A stretch of 33,468 nucleotides of DNA from Desulfobacterium sp. (GCA_016342325.1 JAEINR010000067.1:1-33468), one strand, 5' to 3'. Counted from the stretch's first letter, positions 1-9,975 are shown. The notes: a model not told the origin generated them from the sequence alone. A program made the numbers and translations.

Positions 1-96
1 CTGAGGAGCCGAAGGCAGCAATCGCTGAGGAGCCGAAGGCAGCAATCGCTGAGGAGCCGAAGGCAGCAATCGCTGAGGAGCCGAAGGCAGCAATCG
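1..96 (+). repeat. Four perfect 24-bp in-frame tandem repeats in pilP
   Basis: The 24-bp unit beginning CTGAGGAGCCGAAGG and ending CAGCAATCG occurs four times without a mismatch (1-24, 25-48, 49-72, 73-96), and the next five bases begin a fifth copy. Each unit adds eight residues (EEPKAAIA), so copy-number change keeps the reading frame. The array may extend upstream of the window. Confidence 0.95.
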
Positions 97-557
97 CTGA
101 GAAGCTTACCCCAAAAGGTGCGGCCCCAACTGGGAAACCGGAACCCCAAGGGAAACCCGTTGTTTCTGATCCGGATGAACCGCAGTTTTACTCCTCCAAG
201 GGCAAGATAGATCCTTTTCTACCCCTGATCCAGACAGAACAAAAAGCGGTTTCCGGGGCGGCTGCAAAGGAAGAGAAACCCCAGCGGGTGCTGACTCCCC
301 TGGAAAGATTAGATCTGAGCCAGATTCGCCTCGTGGCCGTGGTCATTGCCGAATCGGGCAACATCGCCATGGTGGAGGAGACCAGTGGCAAGGGGTATGT
401 GGTCAGGATCGGAACCTATATGGGCAAGAACGGCGGCAGGGTGGAGAAGATATTGAGGGACAGGATTGTGATCAACGAGATCGTGAAAAATTTCAGGGGT
501 GATGCTGTTCCCCGTTCCAGTGAAATGAAACTTCATAAACCAGAGATTGAGGGGTGA
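1..557 (+). CDS. pilP: Type IV pilus assembly lipoprotein PilP (5' end outside window)
   Basis: The reading frame is open from the first complete codon at position 3 to the TGA at 555-557; the N-terminus lies off the window. PilP is a periplasmic lipoprotein that links the PilMNO inner-membrane complex to the PilQ secretin of type IV pili. The visible part has a low-complexity N-terminal linker (four perfect EEPKAAIA octapeptides), then a Pro/Lys-rich stretch, a KIDPFLPLI motif, and the conserved core beginning LTPLERLDLSQIRLVAV, which is typical of PilP and ends in a small beta domain. The linker would span the periplasm. The stop lies 1 bp before the pilQ ATG, which supports a pilMNOPQ-type operon whose upstream genes are outside the window. 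Family assignment is confident; the full length is unknown. Confidence 0.9.
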   Translation, partial: EEPKAAIAEEPKAAIAEEPKAAIAEEPKAAIAEKLTPKGAAPTGKPEPQGKPVVSDPDEPQFYSSKGKIDPFLPLIQTEQKAVSGAAAKEEKPQRVLTPLERLDLSQIRLVAVVIAESGNIAMVEETSGKGYVVRIGTYMGKNGGRVEKILRDRIVINEIVKNFRGDAVPRSSEMKLHKPEIEG

Positions 558-558
558 T

Positions 559-2814
559 ATGTCCCATCCATTGATGAAATTAAGGACGCTTTTCGGAAGA
601 GCGGTATGGCTGTTTTCAGCAGTGGTGATTTTTTACGGTTGTACCGTGGAAAAACAGGTTAACCCGATTGAAACGTCGGAACCGCCGGTTGCTGAACAGC
701 GGGGGATAACCGCTATCCAGGTGGGCCAGACCGCTGATACTGTGGAGGTCGATATCATTTGCAATCAGAGCCTGACCTACACCTCGGTGAAGCAGGCGTT
801 CCCCCTGGGGGTTTCCGTCTATCTTACGGATACGGTTATCCTGGAAAACGTTCAGGATGACCTACCGGCAGGGGTGGGGGATATTAACGCCATTGCTGTT
901 ACCTATGCCAATAAGGAGAGGAAAACAGTCAAGGTGGAGATCCTCTTGAAGGAAAACCTCGATTACGAGGTGGTCGATGAAACCAATCGCCTGACGGTGA
1001 TTTTTCATAAAAAAAAGGTGCTTATGACCGAAAATGATGCGGTGGCCCCGGTCAAGGCTTTGGCTGCCAAATCGATAGCTCCGCCTGTCCCCCCCCACAT
1101 TGTGGTTCCTGAAGGGCCGGCTACTTTGACCGGGATCTTTTTTAACGCCACCGAGGATGGGATGTCCGACATCTTCGTAAAAACCTCCCAGCCTGTGAAT
1201 TACGATCTTCAAAAAGGAGCAAAAGGGGAACTGAGGCTCAGGCTCCATGATACCGATATCCCGGATTATCGCCGCCGCCCTCTGGTCACGACCTACTTCA
1301 AGTCGGCCGTGGAACGGATCGTTCCCCTCCAGCGCGCCCAAGGCGAAGCCGCTTCAATAATCAAGGTGGAGATGCGTGAGCAGGTTCCCTATCGAATTGT
1401 CCAGGGCATGGATGGCATTTTTCTCACGTTTGAGCCGTCGACCCTGGAACCACCGGCTTTTGACCAGGCTAAAAAGAAGGTTGCATCCGGCACCGTCCAT
1501 GGGGTTGTTGCTGAAAAGAAGGGCGGAGATGAAGATACCCGGGAACAGGAAACAACAAAGGGCCAGCCCGGTTGGTTTGAAAAAAAGGTCTATACCGGGG
1601 AGAAGATTCGCCTCGACTTTTTTGAGACGGACATAAAGAATGTCTTCAGGATACTGAGGAGCGTGAGCGGCATGAATTTTGCCATTGACAAGGATGTGGA
1701 AGGCAGTGTCACCATGACCCTGGATAAGCCCGTGCCCTGGGATCAGGTCCTTGACCTGGTGTTGAAGATGAACAGCCTGGGCCAGATCCAGGAAGGAACC
1801 ATTGTGCGCATCGCAACCCTTGCGACCCTGGCCCAGGAACAGAAGCTGAAGCAGGATGCCCTGGCAGCCTATAAGACGACCCAGGAGCAGAGAAAGAGCC
1901 TCGAACCGTTGGTGACCGAGTACATTCCCATCAACTACTCCAGTGCCCAAGAGGATGTAAAACCCCACCTTGAGAAGATCCTCACCCCGGACAGGGGGAT
2001 GTTGAGTGTGGATGCAAGGACCAACATGGTCATCATGACCGACGTCATGGAGAAGATCGATCAGGCAAAGACACTCATCTACCGGCTGGACAAGGTGACC
2101 CCCCAGATCATGATTTCGGCAAGGGTGGTGGAGGTGAACAAGAATTTTTCCAAGGCCTTGGGGATCAACTGGAGTGCAAAAAGTGACGATGCCTACAGGG
2201 ATGACCTTGGCGGCGCCTATGGGTTTGATGTGGCAATGAATTATCCTGTGGCAAGTCAGGGAAACATTGGATTTGATTTCAGTCGAATTGCCGGCACATC
2301 CCTGGAACTCAATGCAACACTGACCGCTTCTGAAATCAAGGGGGATGTTAAGATTATATCGTCGCCCCAAATTCTTACCCTTGACAATAGAAAGGCCAAG
2401 ATCAAACAGGGTATCGAGCATCCCTACCTTGAGCGGGACGATGCCGGCGGCTCCTCCGTGAAATTTAAAGAGATCAACCTGCTGCTCGAGGTGACGCCCC
2501 ATGTGACACCGGATCATCGTATTGCCATGAGCGTTTTTATTACAAAGAACGATCTGGCAGGTGATGTTGGCGGCATTCCATCCCTTTCAACCAATGAGGC
2601 GCAGACCGAACTTCTGGTCAATGACGGCGATACCATTGTCATCGGCGGCGTGGTAAAAAACACCACCACTGATTCAAAGAACGGATTTCCCGGTCTTTCA
2701 AATATTCCGGGTTTGGGACGGCTGTTTGGGTCGGATTCCAATGTACAGAAGAAAAACGAGCTGTTGATATTTATTACGCCAACCATTGTTCAGCTTGAAC
2801 AAAAGAAAAATTGA
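559..2814 (+). CDS. pilQ: Type IV pilus secretin PilQ
   Basis: This encodes the outer-membrane secretin through which the type IV pilus is extruded. The ATG at 559 follows GAGGGG (549-554) at suitable spacing; a TTG at 547 is in frame but lies inside pilP and has no better site. The 751-residue product has a hydrophobic N-terminus ending in a lipobox-like FYGC (Cys28), two AMIN domains (about 50-150 and 187-295) that would bind peptidoglycan, an STN domain (about 349-420), a secretin N1 domain (about 452-515, beginning EYIPINYSS), and the secretin barrel domain (about 516-745). The barrel domain contains the conserved VTPHVTPDHRIAMSVFI, LLVNDGDTIVIGGV and NIPGLGRLFGS stretches. Length and order match PilQ. 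It directly follows pilP, its structural partner. Confidence 0.95.
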   Translation: MSHPLMKLRTLFGRAVWLFSAVVIFYGCTVEKQVNPIETSEPPVAEQRGITAIQVGQTADTVEVDIICNQSLTYTSVKQAFPLGVSVYLTDTVILENVQDDLPAGVGDINAIAVTYANKERKTVKVEILLKENLDYEVVDETNRLTVIFHKKKVLMTENDAVAPVKALAAKSIAPPVPPHIVVPEGPATLTGIFFNATEDGMSDIFVKTSQPVNYDLQKGAKGELRLRLHDTDIPDYRRRPLVTTYFKSAVERIVPLQRAQGEAASIIKVEMREQVPYRIVQGMDGIFLTFEPSTLEPPAFDQAKKKVASGTVHGVVAEKKGGDEDTREQETTKGQPGWFEKKVYTGEKIRLDFFETDIKNVFRILRSVSGMNFAIDKDVEGSVTMTLDKPVPWDQVLDLVLKMNSLGQIQEGTIVRIATLATLAQEQKLKQDALAAYKTTQEQRKSLEPLVTEYIPINYSSAQEDVKPHLEKILTPDRGMLSVDARTNMVIMTDVMEKIDQAKTLIYRLDKVTPQIMISARVVEVNKNFSKALGINWSAKSDDAYRDDLGGAYGFDVAMNYPVASQGNIGFDFSRIAGTSLELNATLTASEIKGDVKIISSPQILTLDNRKAKIKQGIEHPYLERDDAGGSSVKFKEINLLLEVTPHVTPDHRIAMSVFITKNDLAGDVGGIPSLSTNEAQTELLVNDGDTIVIGGVVKNTTTDSKNGFPGLSNIPGLGRLFGSDSNVQKKNELLIFITPTIVQLEQKKN

Positions 2815-2887
2815 TTTGTGCCAAACAGCTGTAACAGTGTCGAGGAGGCCTTTCTTACAACCTGATATCTGAATTAAGGATGCGAGC

Positions 2888-4846
2888 ATGATGTGTTTTT
2901 CAAAACAAACGATGTGTGGATTTCTTTTTCTTTTTTCAATTGTTGTCTTCGCCGGTTGTGGCTCGTCAGGTGATGCGCCATCAGACACTACGGATTCTAC
3001 AGGTACAGACACATCCTTTACCAGTACGGTGGAACTCCTTGACGGGACAGGGGGCGCCATAAGAACCATCAGTGAAGGCAATCCCGGAACGCTCAAAGTC
3101 ACCGTGACGACCAAGTCCGGGGCAGCAGCTGTAGACCAGTTTTTAACTGTGACCACGTCCAAGGGATCCTTCTTAAATTCCGATGGCACTGCCATGACAA
3201 ATGCCAGTGGCGTTGCCGAGTTCACCCTTATTGCCGATGGCGCCAACGGTGCCGGAACCATTGATGTAGCCGTTGGCGATTCTACCCTTGATACCCCGTT
3301 TGCATTTCAGATCGGGGCACCTGAGAGCGTAAAACTCGGCGCCTTTGTTAACGGCAGTTTCCAGGAGGGGATTTTGTTGTCCTCCATTGCCACCGGGGAA
3401 AAGCTGTCCATTGGCGGAACCGCAACCATCACGGCCGCACTGGCCATTTTGGACGGCTCGGCCTATGTGCCCTATACCCAATCGGTTGATATCTCATTTT
3501 CTACTCTTTGCGCAACTGCGGTTGTGGACCAGACCGTTTCCACTGAGAACGGGATTGCGACAACCACATATCGTGGTGTTGGCTGCACCTCGGGAGCTGA
3601 CACCGTCACTGCCACTGCAAGCATTGCCGGATCAAGTCTGTCCGCCTCAACGGACCTGTCACTGGCAACGCCTGAGGTGGGTTCCATCACCTTTGACTCT
3701 GCCGTGCCTGAACGTTTGGCCCTTGCCGGAACGTCCAACACGCAATTTCCGACAATTTCGATCATTACCTTTACGGTTAAGGATGAAGTGGGGAACCCTG
3801 TGCCCAATGAGCTTGTCAACTTTTCCTTGTCACCACAGCAGGGTAGCATCTCCCTTTCTCCTTCCAGTGCCGAGACAAATTCAGCTGGGCAGGTGCTTGT
3901 AACCATCAGCTCAGGAAATGTACCTACCTCGGTGAGGGTCAGGGCAACGGTGAACGACTCCCAGATATCAACGGTTTCAAGCAATCTTGTTATTAGCACG
4001 GGGCTTGCCGATCAAAACAGTTTTTCAATTAGTGCAACCCCATTTAATCCGGAGGGTTGGAACATTGATGGGGTTACCGTGGCTGTGACCGTGAGGGCCG
4101 CCGACCATTTTAACAATCCCGTTCCCGATGGAACCAGTATCTACTTTACCACCGAAGGCGGGGTGATCGATCCCACCTGCTCAACGGTGAACGGTGCATG
4201 TTCGGTCGAATGGCGAAGCCAGGATCCCAGGCCAGGGAATGGTCGGGTGACTATCCTTGCCACGGCACTGGGTGAGGAGTCCTTTATCGACGCCAACGGC
4301 AGTGGTCGCTATGAGTCAAGCGCGGATATCCTTGGCGATGATATGGATGAAGCCTTTGTTGATGCCGATGAAGATGGGATCCGAGATGTTGATGAAGAGT
4401 TCATGGATTACAACAAAGATCTTCTGTTTACAGAAAAAAATGGAATGTACAACGGTACCCTGTGCGTAACAGGATGCTCTGAGGAGTTGATCCATGTTCG
4501 GGAATCCATTGTGCTGTCAATGTCCTCAAGTTGGGCAGCGATTACCATAAATCCCTCAACAATCACATTGAACGGGCTTGTTTCGGTTTTCCTGACCATT
4601 GCCGACATCAATGGCAATTCAATGCCCGGCGGAACAGCGGTGGCCTTGACTGCGCCTGCCAATGCAACCATTGAGGGGGAGAGCTCATTTGAAATTATAA
4701 ATACAACCACCTTTCCGAGTGTTTTCTCTTTTGCTTTGAAACCGGACGGTACCTCTGATCCCGGGACCACAAGTACGCTACAGGTGAAGGTGACCTCCCC
4801 AAGTGGCGCGATTACCACCGGGTCTGCTCTCTGCATAACACCATAG
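2888..4846 (+). CDS. Ig-like (invasin/Big_1-type) lipoprotein downstream of pilQ
   Basis: The 652-residue protein has a signal peptide with lipobox VFAGC (Cys about 24) followed by a Gly/Ser/Asp-rich linker, so it is probably an outer-membrane or surface lipoprotein. The rest consists of repeated beta-rich Ig-like modules of the bacterial group 1 type (roughly 45-145, 265-370, 375-465 and 545-650), recognisable by the recurring pattern of a 'V.D..GNPVP' strand followed by 'T...G.A' strands. An acidic insertion near residues 465-510 contains DANGSGRYE and DADEDGIRD, which resemble calcium-binding loops. ATG 2888 is preceded by AAGGA at 2876-2880. It lies 73 bp after pilQ on the same strand. 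A role in adhesion or pilus-associated surface structure is inferred, not shown. Confidence 0.8.
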   Translation: MMCFSKQTMCGFLFLFSIVVFAGCGSSGDAPSDTTDSTGTDTSFTSTVELLDGTGGAIRTISEGNPGTLKVTVTTKSGAAAVDQFLTVTTSKGSFLNSDGTAMTNASGVAEFTLIADGANGAGTIDVAVGDSTLDTPFAFQIGAPESVKLGAFVNGSFQEGILLSSIATGEKLSIGGTATITAALAILDGSAYVPYTQSVDISFSTLCATAVVDQTVSTENGIATTTYRGVGCTSGADTVTATASIAGSSLSASTDLSLATPEVGSITFDSAVPERLALAGTSNTQFPTISIITFTVKDEVGNPVPNELVNFSLSPQQGSISLSPSSAETNSAGQVLVTISSGNVPTSVRVRATVNDSQISTVSSNLVISTGLADQNSFSISATPFNPEGWNIDGVTVAVTVRAADHFNNPVPDGTSIYFTTEGGVIDPTCSTVNGACSVEWRSQDPRPGNGRVTILATALGEESFIDANGSGRYESSADILGDDMDEAFVDADEDGIRDVDEEFMDYNKDLLFTEKNGMYNGTLCVTGCSEELIHVRESIVLSMSSSWAAITINPSTITLNGLVSVFLTIADINGNSMPGGTAVALTAPANATIEGESSFEIINTTTFPSVFSFALKPDGTSDPGTTSTLQVKVTSPSGAITTGSALCITP

Positions 4847-4875
4847 GCAGTCTTTTTCTCTGGCTTTGGCGGTCT

Positions 4876-5616
4876 TTAGTTGTTCAGTTTTGATTCGGCT
4901 TCCAGGGCCAGGGGGCTTGTTTCAGGGGCGAAAAGGAGAACCCGTTTCCAGGCGGCCTTGGCTTGGGATGGCTGGTTCCGTGCCTCATAGATCCTGGCAA
5001 GATCTGCATGGAGGACCGAGGCTCTGGGTTGCCTTTTCAGGGTTTTTTCTATAAGCGCTTCCGCTTTGCGGGCATCACCGGATTGAATCTGGCTCGTTGC
5101 AAGACCATGAACGGCATTGATAAAATCCGGATTTAAGTTCAAGGCTTTTGAAAAATATTTCTGTGCAAGGGCATGGTTCTTTTTTCCAAGATAGGCCCAT
5201 CCCATGTTTGAAAAAGCAAAGTGGGGCGTTGAATAGAGCAGGTCTGTGGAAAATTTCTTATAACAGGCCAGGGCCTTGTCATACTTTTTCTGTTTAAGAT
5301 AGGCTGTGCCAAGGTTGTTCCTGGCTGGAATATAGTCTGATTTGAGGGCCACGGCTTTCTTAAAATGCAGTTCTGCCAGGTCAAACCGCTCTTTTCCCAT
5401 GTAAGCGACCCCAAGATCGTTATGGAGGAAGGGGTCGTTGGGAATCACCTTTTCCGCATCCAGGAGCACTTTCAGGGCTGCCGTAAAATTGCCCTGGTTC
5501 AGGTGGGCTTCCCCAAGTTCCACGGTGGCCTCGGCAATCCGTTGTTGCTGAATTCTGTTTGGGCCGCAGGAGAGAAGGGTCAGGCCTGCGAGAAGCAGGA
5601 TGGCGAATTGTTTCAT
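4876..5616 (-). CDS. TPR-repeat lipoprotein (PilW/PilF-like)
   Basis: The 246-residue protein starts with a lipoprotein signal (lipobox LLSC, Cys17) and is otherwise made of about five or six tetratricopeptide repeats between residues 28 and 230. Clear examples are the segments containing NDLGVAYMGKERFDLAELHF and NNLGTAYLKQKKYDKALACY. Outer-membrane TPR lipoproteins of this size include PilW/PilF, the pilotin that helps PilQ multimerise, and NlpI-like proteins. Proximity to pilPQ (convergent, not co-transcribed) makes a pilotin role attractive but unproven. It is the last gene of the serS-thrC-LysM-TPR run, 15 bp after the LysM gene, with an AGGA ribosome site before its ATG. Confidence 0.8.
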   Translation of the reverse strand: MKQFAILLLAGLTLLSCGPNRIQQQRIAEATVELGEAHLNQGNFTAALKVLLDAEKVIPNDPFLHNDLGVAYMGKERFDLAELHFKKAVALKSDYIPARNNLGTAYLKQKKYDKALACYKKFSTDLLYSTPHFAFSNMGWAYLGKKNHALAQKYFSKALNLNPDFINAVHGLATSQIQSGDARKAEALIEKTLKRQPRASVLHADLARIYEARNQPSQAKAAWKRVLLFAPETSPLALEAESKLNN

Positions 5617-5631
5617 GGAGAATCCTTTGAT

Positions 5632-7140
5632 TTATGCTCCCTGGTCTGGGGAGATCGTGTATAGGACCTTGATCTGTTTCTGTTTCAGAAAATCAATCGT
5701 TACCCTGTCAAGGCGCTGTTCCGCAACCATGATCTTTTGCTTCAGGGGTTCGCCTGTGAGGTAAACGCCGGGAATGGTGACGGTTTTCTCCTCAATGGCA
5801 CTGATAAAGGCAGGATCTTCCACCACTGTGATTCCCAGGTTTGAGAAGAGTTTTATTGCCATATCCCGGGTGGTCTCACTTGGGGAAAGGGAGAGGATCT
5901 CATATCCCTGGGCCCGGATATGTTCAAGGGCAATACCGTAAACATCTCCTAACGCCACAATAAGGTCGGAGCGCCCCTGTCTCGGGATTTTTCCAACCCT
6001 TACATCAAGTTTGACACCTCCGATGGTGAAGGAGACGACTGCGTCTGTGATGTAATTAACCCCCGTGTGTTCGAGAAGTTCCCGGACTGCAGTGGCGTGG
6101 TCCATGGAGATCAGTCCTGGATTCGATTCTCCTGTTGTTGTTGCCTCCGGTGTGTCGGTCCTACCGGTAACGGGTGGCGCGGCTTGGAGGGCTGTTTCCA
6201 CCCCAACAAAGGTCAGATTATTCCAGTATTCACCCAAGGCTGCTTCCATTGAGCGGCCCCGGGTGTTTTGATCTACTATTATGAGCCGGGAACCATCCTT
6301 GAGCACGATCAGGGGGGTTGATTCTAGATCCAGCACCAGATCCTGGTCGTTTTGCCGGGGAAAATAGTAGCGTCCGCGTTGGATCAGTTTTCCCTGTTTC
6401 ATGGCGGCATATCGTTCCAAACCTGCCTTTATCTCGGCCTTGTCAAGGGCGGGAGAAGACGGTTCCCGGTCTGAATCTGTACCCGGGTGTGGCGCCTGCC
6501 GGAACAGGGATGAGAACCAGGACTGGGAGAGAAGCGAAGGGGAGGGAAGGTTGAGAACAGCGCCTTCATAGATGAGGTGAATATTTTTCACATCCGGATT
6601 GGCCAGATTAAAAGCGCGAATGCCTTGTTCGGTGAGTGTTCCGTACTTGTCTAAAAATACAGGGTCAATCAGCTGGGACACAGTCTCACCTTTTTGAACC
6701 TTGTATTTTTTCAGATGGGGGGAGAGGGGTTCCTGAAAAGAGGCGAACTCGATCATGGGAACATCCACCACCCCGGGAACGGTTTCGCTGAAATCCTCCT
6801 GTTCCACCGTTTTGAGGGGGATGAGGATCTCCTGGCCCGGATTGATGTTGTCGATGTTGCTGACGCCGGGATTCAATGCCTTAAAAATGGAGAGGAAAAG
6901 GGGGAAATCACTTTCCGAGATCTCCCCCTTTTTTCGAAAAATCTTATAGAGCCAGTCATCCTTTGTCACCCGGTAGGGCTCACAAAGAATTTTTTGGTCT
7001 TTGTAGGAATAGACCGCATACCGTTTAAACGAGGTCGTTACCGACTGTTCCATGGCAAGGGAGGGCAGGGGGGGGGAGATCAATACGGTGCATATGGCCA
7101 TGCAGATCAGGGTGCCCCATGCTTTTTGCCATGTCGTCAT
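5632..7140 (-). CDS. Secreted protein with two LysM-like domains
   Basis: The 502-residue protein has a cleavable signal peptide (hydrophobic core about 10-22, likely cut after SLA at 29). Two LysM-like segments follow: about 56-112, with YRVTKDDWLYKIF ending in NPGQEILIPL, and about 145-200, with YKVQKGETVSQLI. The usual LysM role is peptidoglycan binding in the periplasm. The C-terminal 300 residues contain no domain I recognise. They include a segment rich in predicted strands (IVDQNTRGRSMEAAL onward) and a part discussing-like alternation of helices and strands after residue 340 (HATAVRELLEHTGVNY onward). Its start overlaps the thrC stop by 4 bp (ATGA), so translation is probably coupled to thrC. 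The specific function is unknown. Confidence 0.75.
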   Translation of the reverse strand: MTTWQKAWGTLICMAICTVLISPPLPSLAMEQSVTTSFKRYAVYSYKDQKILCEPYRVTKDDWLYKIFRKKGEISESDFPLFLSIFKALNPGVSNIDNINPGQEILIPLKTVEQEDFSETVPGVVDVPMIEFASFQEPLSPHLKKYKVQKGETVSQLIDPVFLDKYGTLTEQGIRAFNLANPDVKNIHLIYEGAVLNLPSPSLLSQSWFSSLFRQAPHPGTDSDREPSSPALDKAEIKAGLERYAAMKQGKLIQRGRYYFPRQNDQDLVLDLESTPLIVLKDGSRLIIVDQNTRGRSMEAALGEYWNNLTFVGVETALQAAPPVTGRTDTPEATTTGESNPGLISMDHATAVRELLEHTGVNYITDAVVSFTIGGVKLDVRVGKIPRQGRSDLIVALGDVYGIALEHIRAQGYEILSLSPSETTRDMAIKLFSNLGITVVEDPAFISAIEEKTVTIPGVYLTGEPLKQKIMVAEQRLDRVTIDFLKQKQIKVLYTISPDQGA

Positions 7141-8642
7141 AGGCTTGTCTTCAGGTTCAATTCCTTTGCAATTGTTTTCGATACATCCCCTGCAAATCGC
7201 TTGAAATCATCCTCTCCAAGCGGGGTGCCCTGGCCGGGGACGTTGCTTGTATCTTCAGGCATCACAAGCTTTGGATAGTTTATGAAGTCGGGGTTGGATT
7301 GAATGTTGAATGCCGTGGGAATCTTTTTGTCAAAGTAGAGTTCCTGGAATCCGGAAAACTTCATAGCATGGGCCGTGGCGTCAACGATGGCTGTATCGTC
7401 TTTGGTGACAACGCCTTGGGCAAGGGCTTCCACAAGTCCTGCCAGGCACTCGCCGCCCTGGGTGCAGGCGATGTGTCCGTTTCGATTGGCCTCAAGCTGC
7501 CAGTCCATGATGGACTGTTCGGTCACCTGGGTAACAAAGACCCGTTGTTCTCCGGCAAGGGCGTTGTAGCGGTTGGTCAGCGCGATCACCCTGGGCATGG
7601 AAACGGGATTGCCGATCATGGCTGCCTGGGCAACGCTCTCTTTTACCGTTACCGGCTTGAACTGCCGTTTGGCCGGGTCAGATTCAAGATAGTACTGGAA
7701 CACCGGGTCTGCATGTTCGCTCTGAACCCCGACGATCTTGGGCAGGGCATCGATGATTCCGGCGTTGAAAAATTTGATGAAACCGCTCATTACAGCCGAG
7801 ATGTTGCCGGCATTTCCGATGGGGACGATCACTGCCTTGTCCTTCATCTCATATTCGAAATCCTGGGCGACCTCATAGGAGTAGGACTCCTGGCCGAGGA
7901 TGCGCCAGGCGTTCTTGGAGTTCAACAGGGCGACATTGTACTCTTCGGAGAGTTTTTCCACGATCTTCATGCAGTCGTCAAACACCCCAGGAATTTCAAA
8001 CACCCGGGCGCCGCTTCCCAGGGGCTGTGACAGCTGCTGGGGGGTCACCTTTCCGTGGGGCAGGAGAACGGCGGATTTGATGTGGGGCTGCAGATAGGAG
8101 GCATAGAGTGCGGCCGCAGCAGACGTGTCCCCCGTGGATGCGCAGATAGCGATGATGTCAGATGCAAGGTCCTGATCAATGAGATATTTGATGTAGGAGA
8201 GTGCGCTTGCCATGCCCCGATCCTTAAACGATGCGCTGGGATTCTGACCGTCGTTTTTGTAGAAGAAGCGCATTCCTGCGCGCTCCTGGAGCCGCTGGTT
8301 GGCTTCTACAATTGGGGTGTGCCCTTCTCCCAGGTAGACAATGGAATCAAGGGGGATGTTGGGACCGATAAATTCGTGGTATCGGTAGATCCCCTTGAGC
8401 GCCGGTATCTTGAGCATCCTGCGGTAGTCGAAGATCTTCTGCCAGGTGGTGCCGGGGATGGCTTTGAGCCGGTCGATATCCCTGTCTTCGATGAGGAGAA
8501 CCTCTCCGCAGCTGGGACAGACATAGAGCAGCTCGGTGATGGAGAATTCTTCACCACATCCAAGACAGCGGTAGCACAGATCCCCTGAAGGCTTTGGAAT
8601 CACAAAGGGTCTGACATCTTCCGGGAAATTATCTGGTTTCAT
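7137..8642 (-). CDS. thrC: Threonine synthase with N-terminal zinc ribbon
   Basis: This PLP enzyme converts O-phospho-L-homoserine to L-threonine and phosphate, the last step of threonine synthesis in the cytoplasm. Residues 23-45 form a rubredoxin-like zinc ribbon (Cys23, Cys26/Cys29, Cys42, Cys45), which occurs in one branch of threonine synthases. The fold-type II PLP signature [10 protein letters not shown] follows, with the Schiff-base lysine at about 140. The phosphate-binding loop PIGNAGN lies near residue 275. At 501 residues it is somewhat long because of the ribbon and a C-terminal extension. The ATG at 8642 lies inside the end of serS (14-bp overlap), and its stop overlaps the LysM gene start. 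Confidence 0.92.
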   Translation of the reverse strand: MKPDNFPEDVRPFVIPKPSGDLCYRCLGCGEEFSITELLYVCPSCGEVLLIEDRDIDRLKAIPGTTWQKIFDYRRMLKIPALKGIYRYHEFIGPNIPLDSIVYLGEGHTPIVEANQRLQERAGMRFFYKNDGQNPSASFKDRGMASALSYIKYLIDQDLASDIIAICASTGDTSAAAALYASYLQPHIKSAVLLPHGKVTPQQLSQPLGSGARVFEIPGVFDDCMKIVEKLSEEYNVALLNSKNAWRILGQESYSYEVAQDFEYEMKDKAVIVPIGNAGNISAVMSGFIKFFNAGIIDALPKIVGVQSEHADPVFQYYLESDPAKRQFKPVTVKESVAQAAMIGNPVSMPRVIALTNRYNALAGEQRVFVTQVTEQSIMDWQLEANRNGHIACTQGGECLAGLVEALAQGVVTKDDTAIVDATAHAMKFSGFQELYFDKKIPTAFNIQSNPDFINYPKLVMPEDTSNVPGQGTPLGEDDFKRFAGDVSKTIAKELNLKTSL

Positions 8643-9912
8643 TGGTGATCACCTCTTTGCCACCCATGTAGGGTCTCAGAGCTTCGGGGATGATGACAGA
8701 ACCGTCGGCCTGCTGGTAATTTTCCAGGATCGCTGCCACGGTCCGACCCACGGCAAGGCCTGAACCGTTCAGGGTATGTACGAACTCGGGTTTTTTCTGG
8801 CCGGCCCGGCGAAATCTTAATCCGGCCCGTCGTGCCTGGAATGCCTCACAATTGCTGCAGGATGAGATCTCCCTGTATTTGTCCTGGCCGGGCAGCCAGA
8901 CTTCAATATCATAGGTCCGTGTTGCAGAGAACCCTAGATCGCCGCTGCAGAGGGTTACCACCTGGTAGGGCAGTCCCAGTCGCTGGAGGATGGTTTCGGC
9001 ATTGAGCAACAAGGATTCCAGCTCAGCTGTTGATGTTTCAGGTGTGGTGTACTTGACCAGCTCAACCTTGTTGAACTGGTGCTGGCGGATCAGTCCCCGG
9101 GTGTCCTTGCCGTGGGAGCCCGCCTCGGACCTGAAACAGGGGGTGTGGGCGGTGAACTTGATGGGAAGATCCTCTTCCTTAAGTATCTCGTCCCTGTATA
9201 TATTGGCCATGGGAACCTCAGAGGTGGGGATGAGGTAGTAGTCCAGGCCTTCGATTTTAAAGAGGTCCTCTTCAAACTTGGGCAGCTGGCCCGTGCCGAA
9301 CAGGCTTGTTTTGTTCACGATAAAGGGGGGGAGGGTCTCGGTGTATCCGTGCTCGGTGATGTGGATGTCGAGCATGAAGTTGATCAAGGCCCGCTCAAGC
9401 CGTGCCCCGCTTCCCATATATAAGGGAAATCTGGTGCCGGTTATTTTGGCAGCCCGTGCAAAGTCAAGGATGCCTAAATCTTCACCGATATCCCAGTGGG
9501 CCTTGATGGGAAAATCAAAGGTCCTGGGGGTTCCCACCGTTTTTTCATGCAGGTTGTCTTCGTCTGTCATCCCAAGGGGCACATCGGGGTGGGGCATGTT
9601 GGGGATGGACATCATAAACTGCTGGATAAGGGTTTCTGTCTCGGTAAGGCTTTTGTCAAGGCTTTTGATCTGCTCTGAAACGGTTCGCATTTCAAGGATG
9701 TTGGACGCTGCATCCTCTCCCTGGCGTTTCATTTTGGCAATCTCATCCGAAACGGTGTTTCGTCGGTGTCGCAGCTCTTCGATCTGTTGAAGGAGTTCTC
9801 TTCTGTTTTTTTCTGCTTTTGCAAAACCGTCGAAATCAGCCTTGCCGCCCCGTTTGCCCAGGGCCTGTTTGACCACATCCAAATTTTCTCTAACGTACTT
9901 GATTTCCAGCAT
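8629..9912 (-). CDS. serS: Seryl-tRNA synthetase
   Basis: This is a class II aminoacyl-tRNA synthetase that charges tRNA-Ser (and tRNA-Sec) with serine. The 427-residue length is standard. The N-terminus ([14 protein letters not shown]) leads into the long antiparallel coiled coil that binds tRNA (about 30-105). The catalytic core shows the TSEVP serine-site motif, class II motif 2 ([20 protein letters not shown]) and motif 3 ([14 protein letters not shown]) near residues 390-400. It is the first gene of the four-gene minus-strand run. A plausible sigma-70 promoter lies about 60-90 bp upstream (9976-10004), and an AGGT sequence precedes the ATG. Confidence 0.97.
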   Translation of the reverse strand: MLEIKYVRENLDVVKQALGKRGGKADFDGFAKAEKNRRELLQQIEELRHRRNTVSDEIAKMKRQGEDAASNILEMRTVSEQIKSLDKSLTETETLIQQFMMSIPNMPHPDVPLGMTDEDNLHEKTVGTPRTFDFPIKAHWDIGEDLGILDFARAAKITGTRFPLYMGSGARLERALINFMLDIHITEHGYTETLPPFIVNKTSLFGTGQLPKFEEDLFKIEGLDYYLIPTSEVPMANIYRDEILKEEDLPIKFTAHTPCFRSEAGSHGKDTRGLIRQHQFNKVELVKYTTPETSTAELESLLLNAETILQRLGLPYQVVTLCSGDLGFSATRTYDIEVWLPGQDKYREISSCSNCEAFQARRAGLRFRRAGQKKPEFVHTLNGSGLAVGRTVAAILENYQQADGSVIIPEALRPYMGGKEVITNETR

Positions 9913-9975
9913 TTAAATACCTATCAGCTATGTGTGCGAAGATTACGAGTCCTAAGATCCAATGATCATCTGCAA

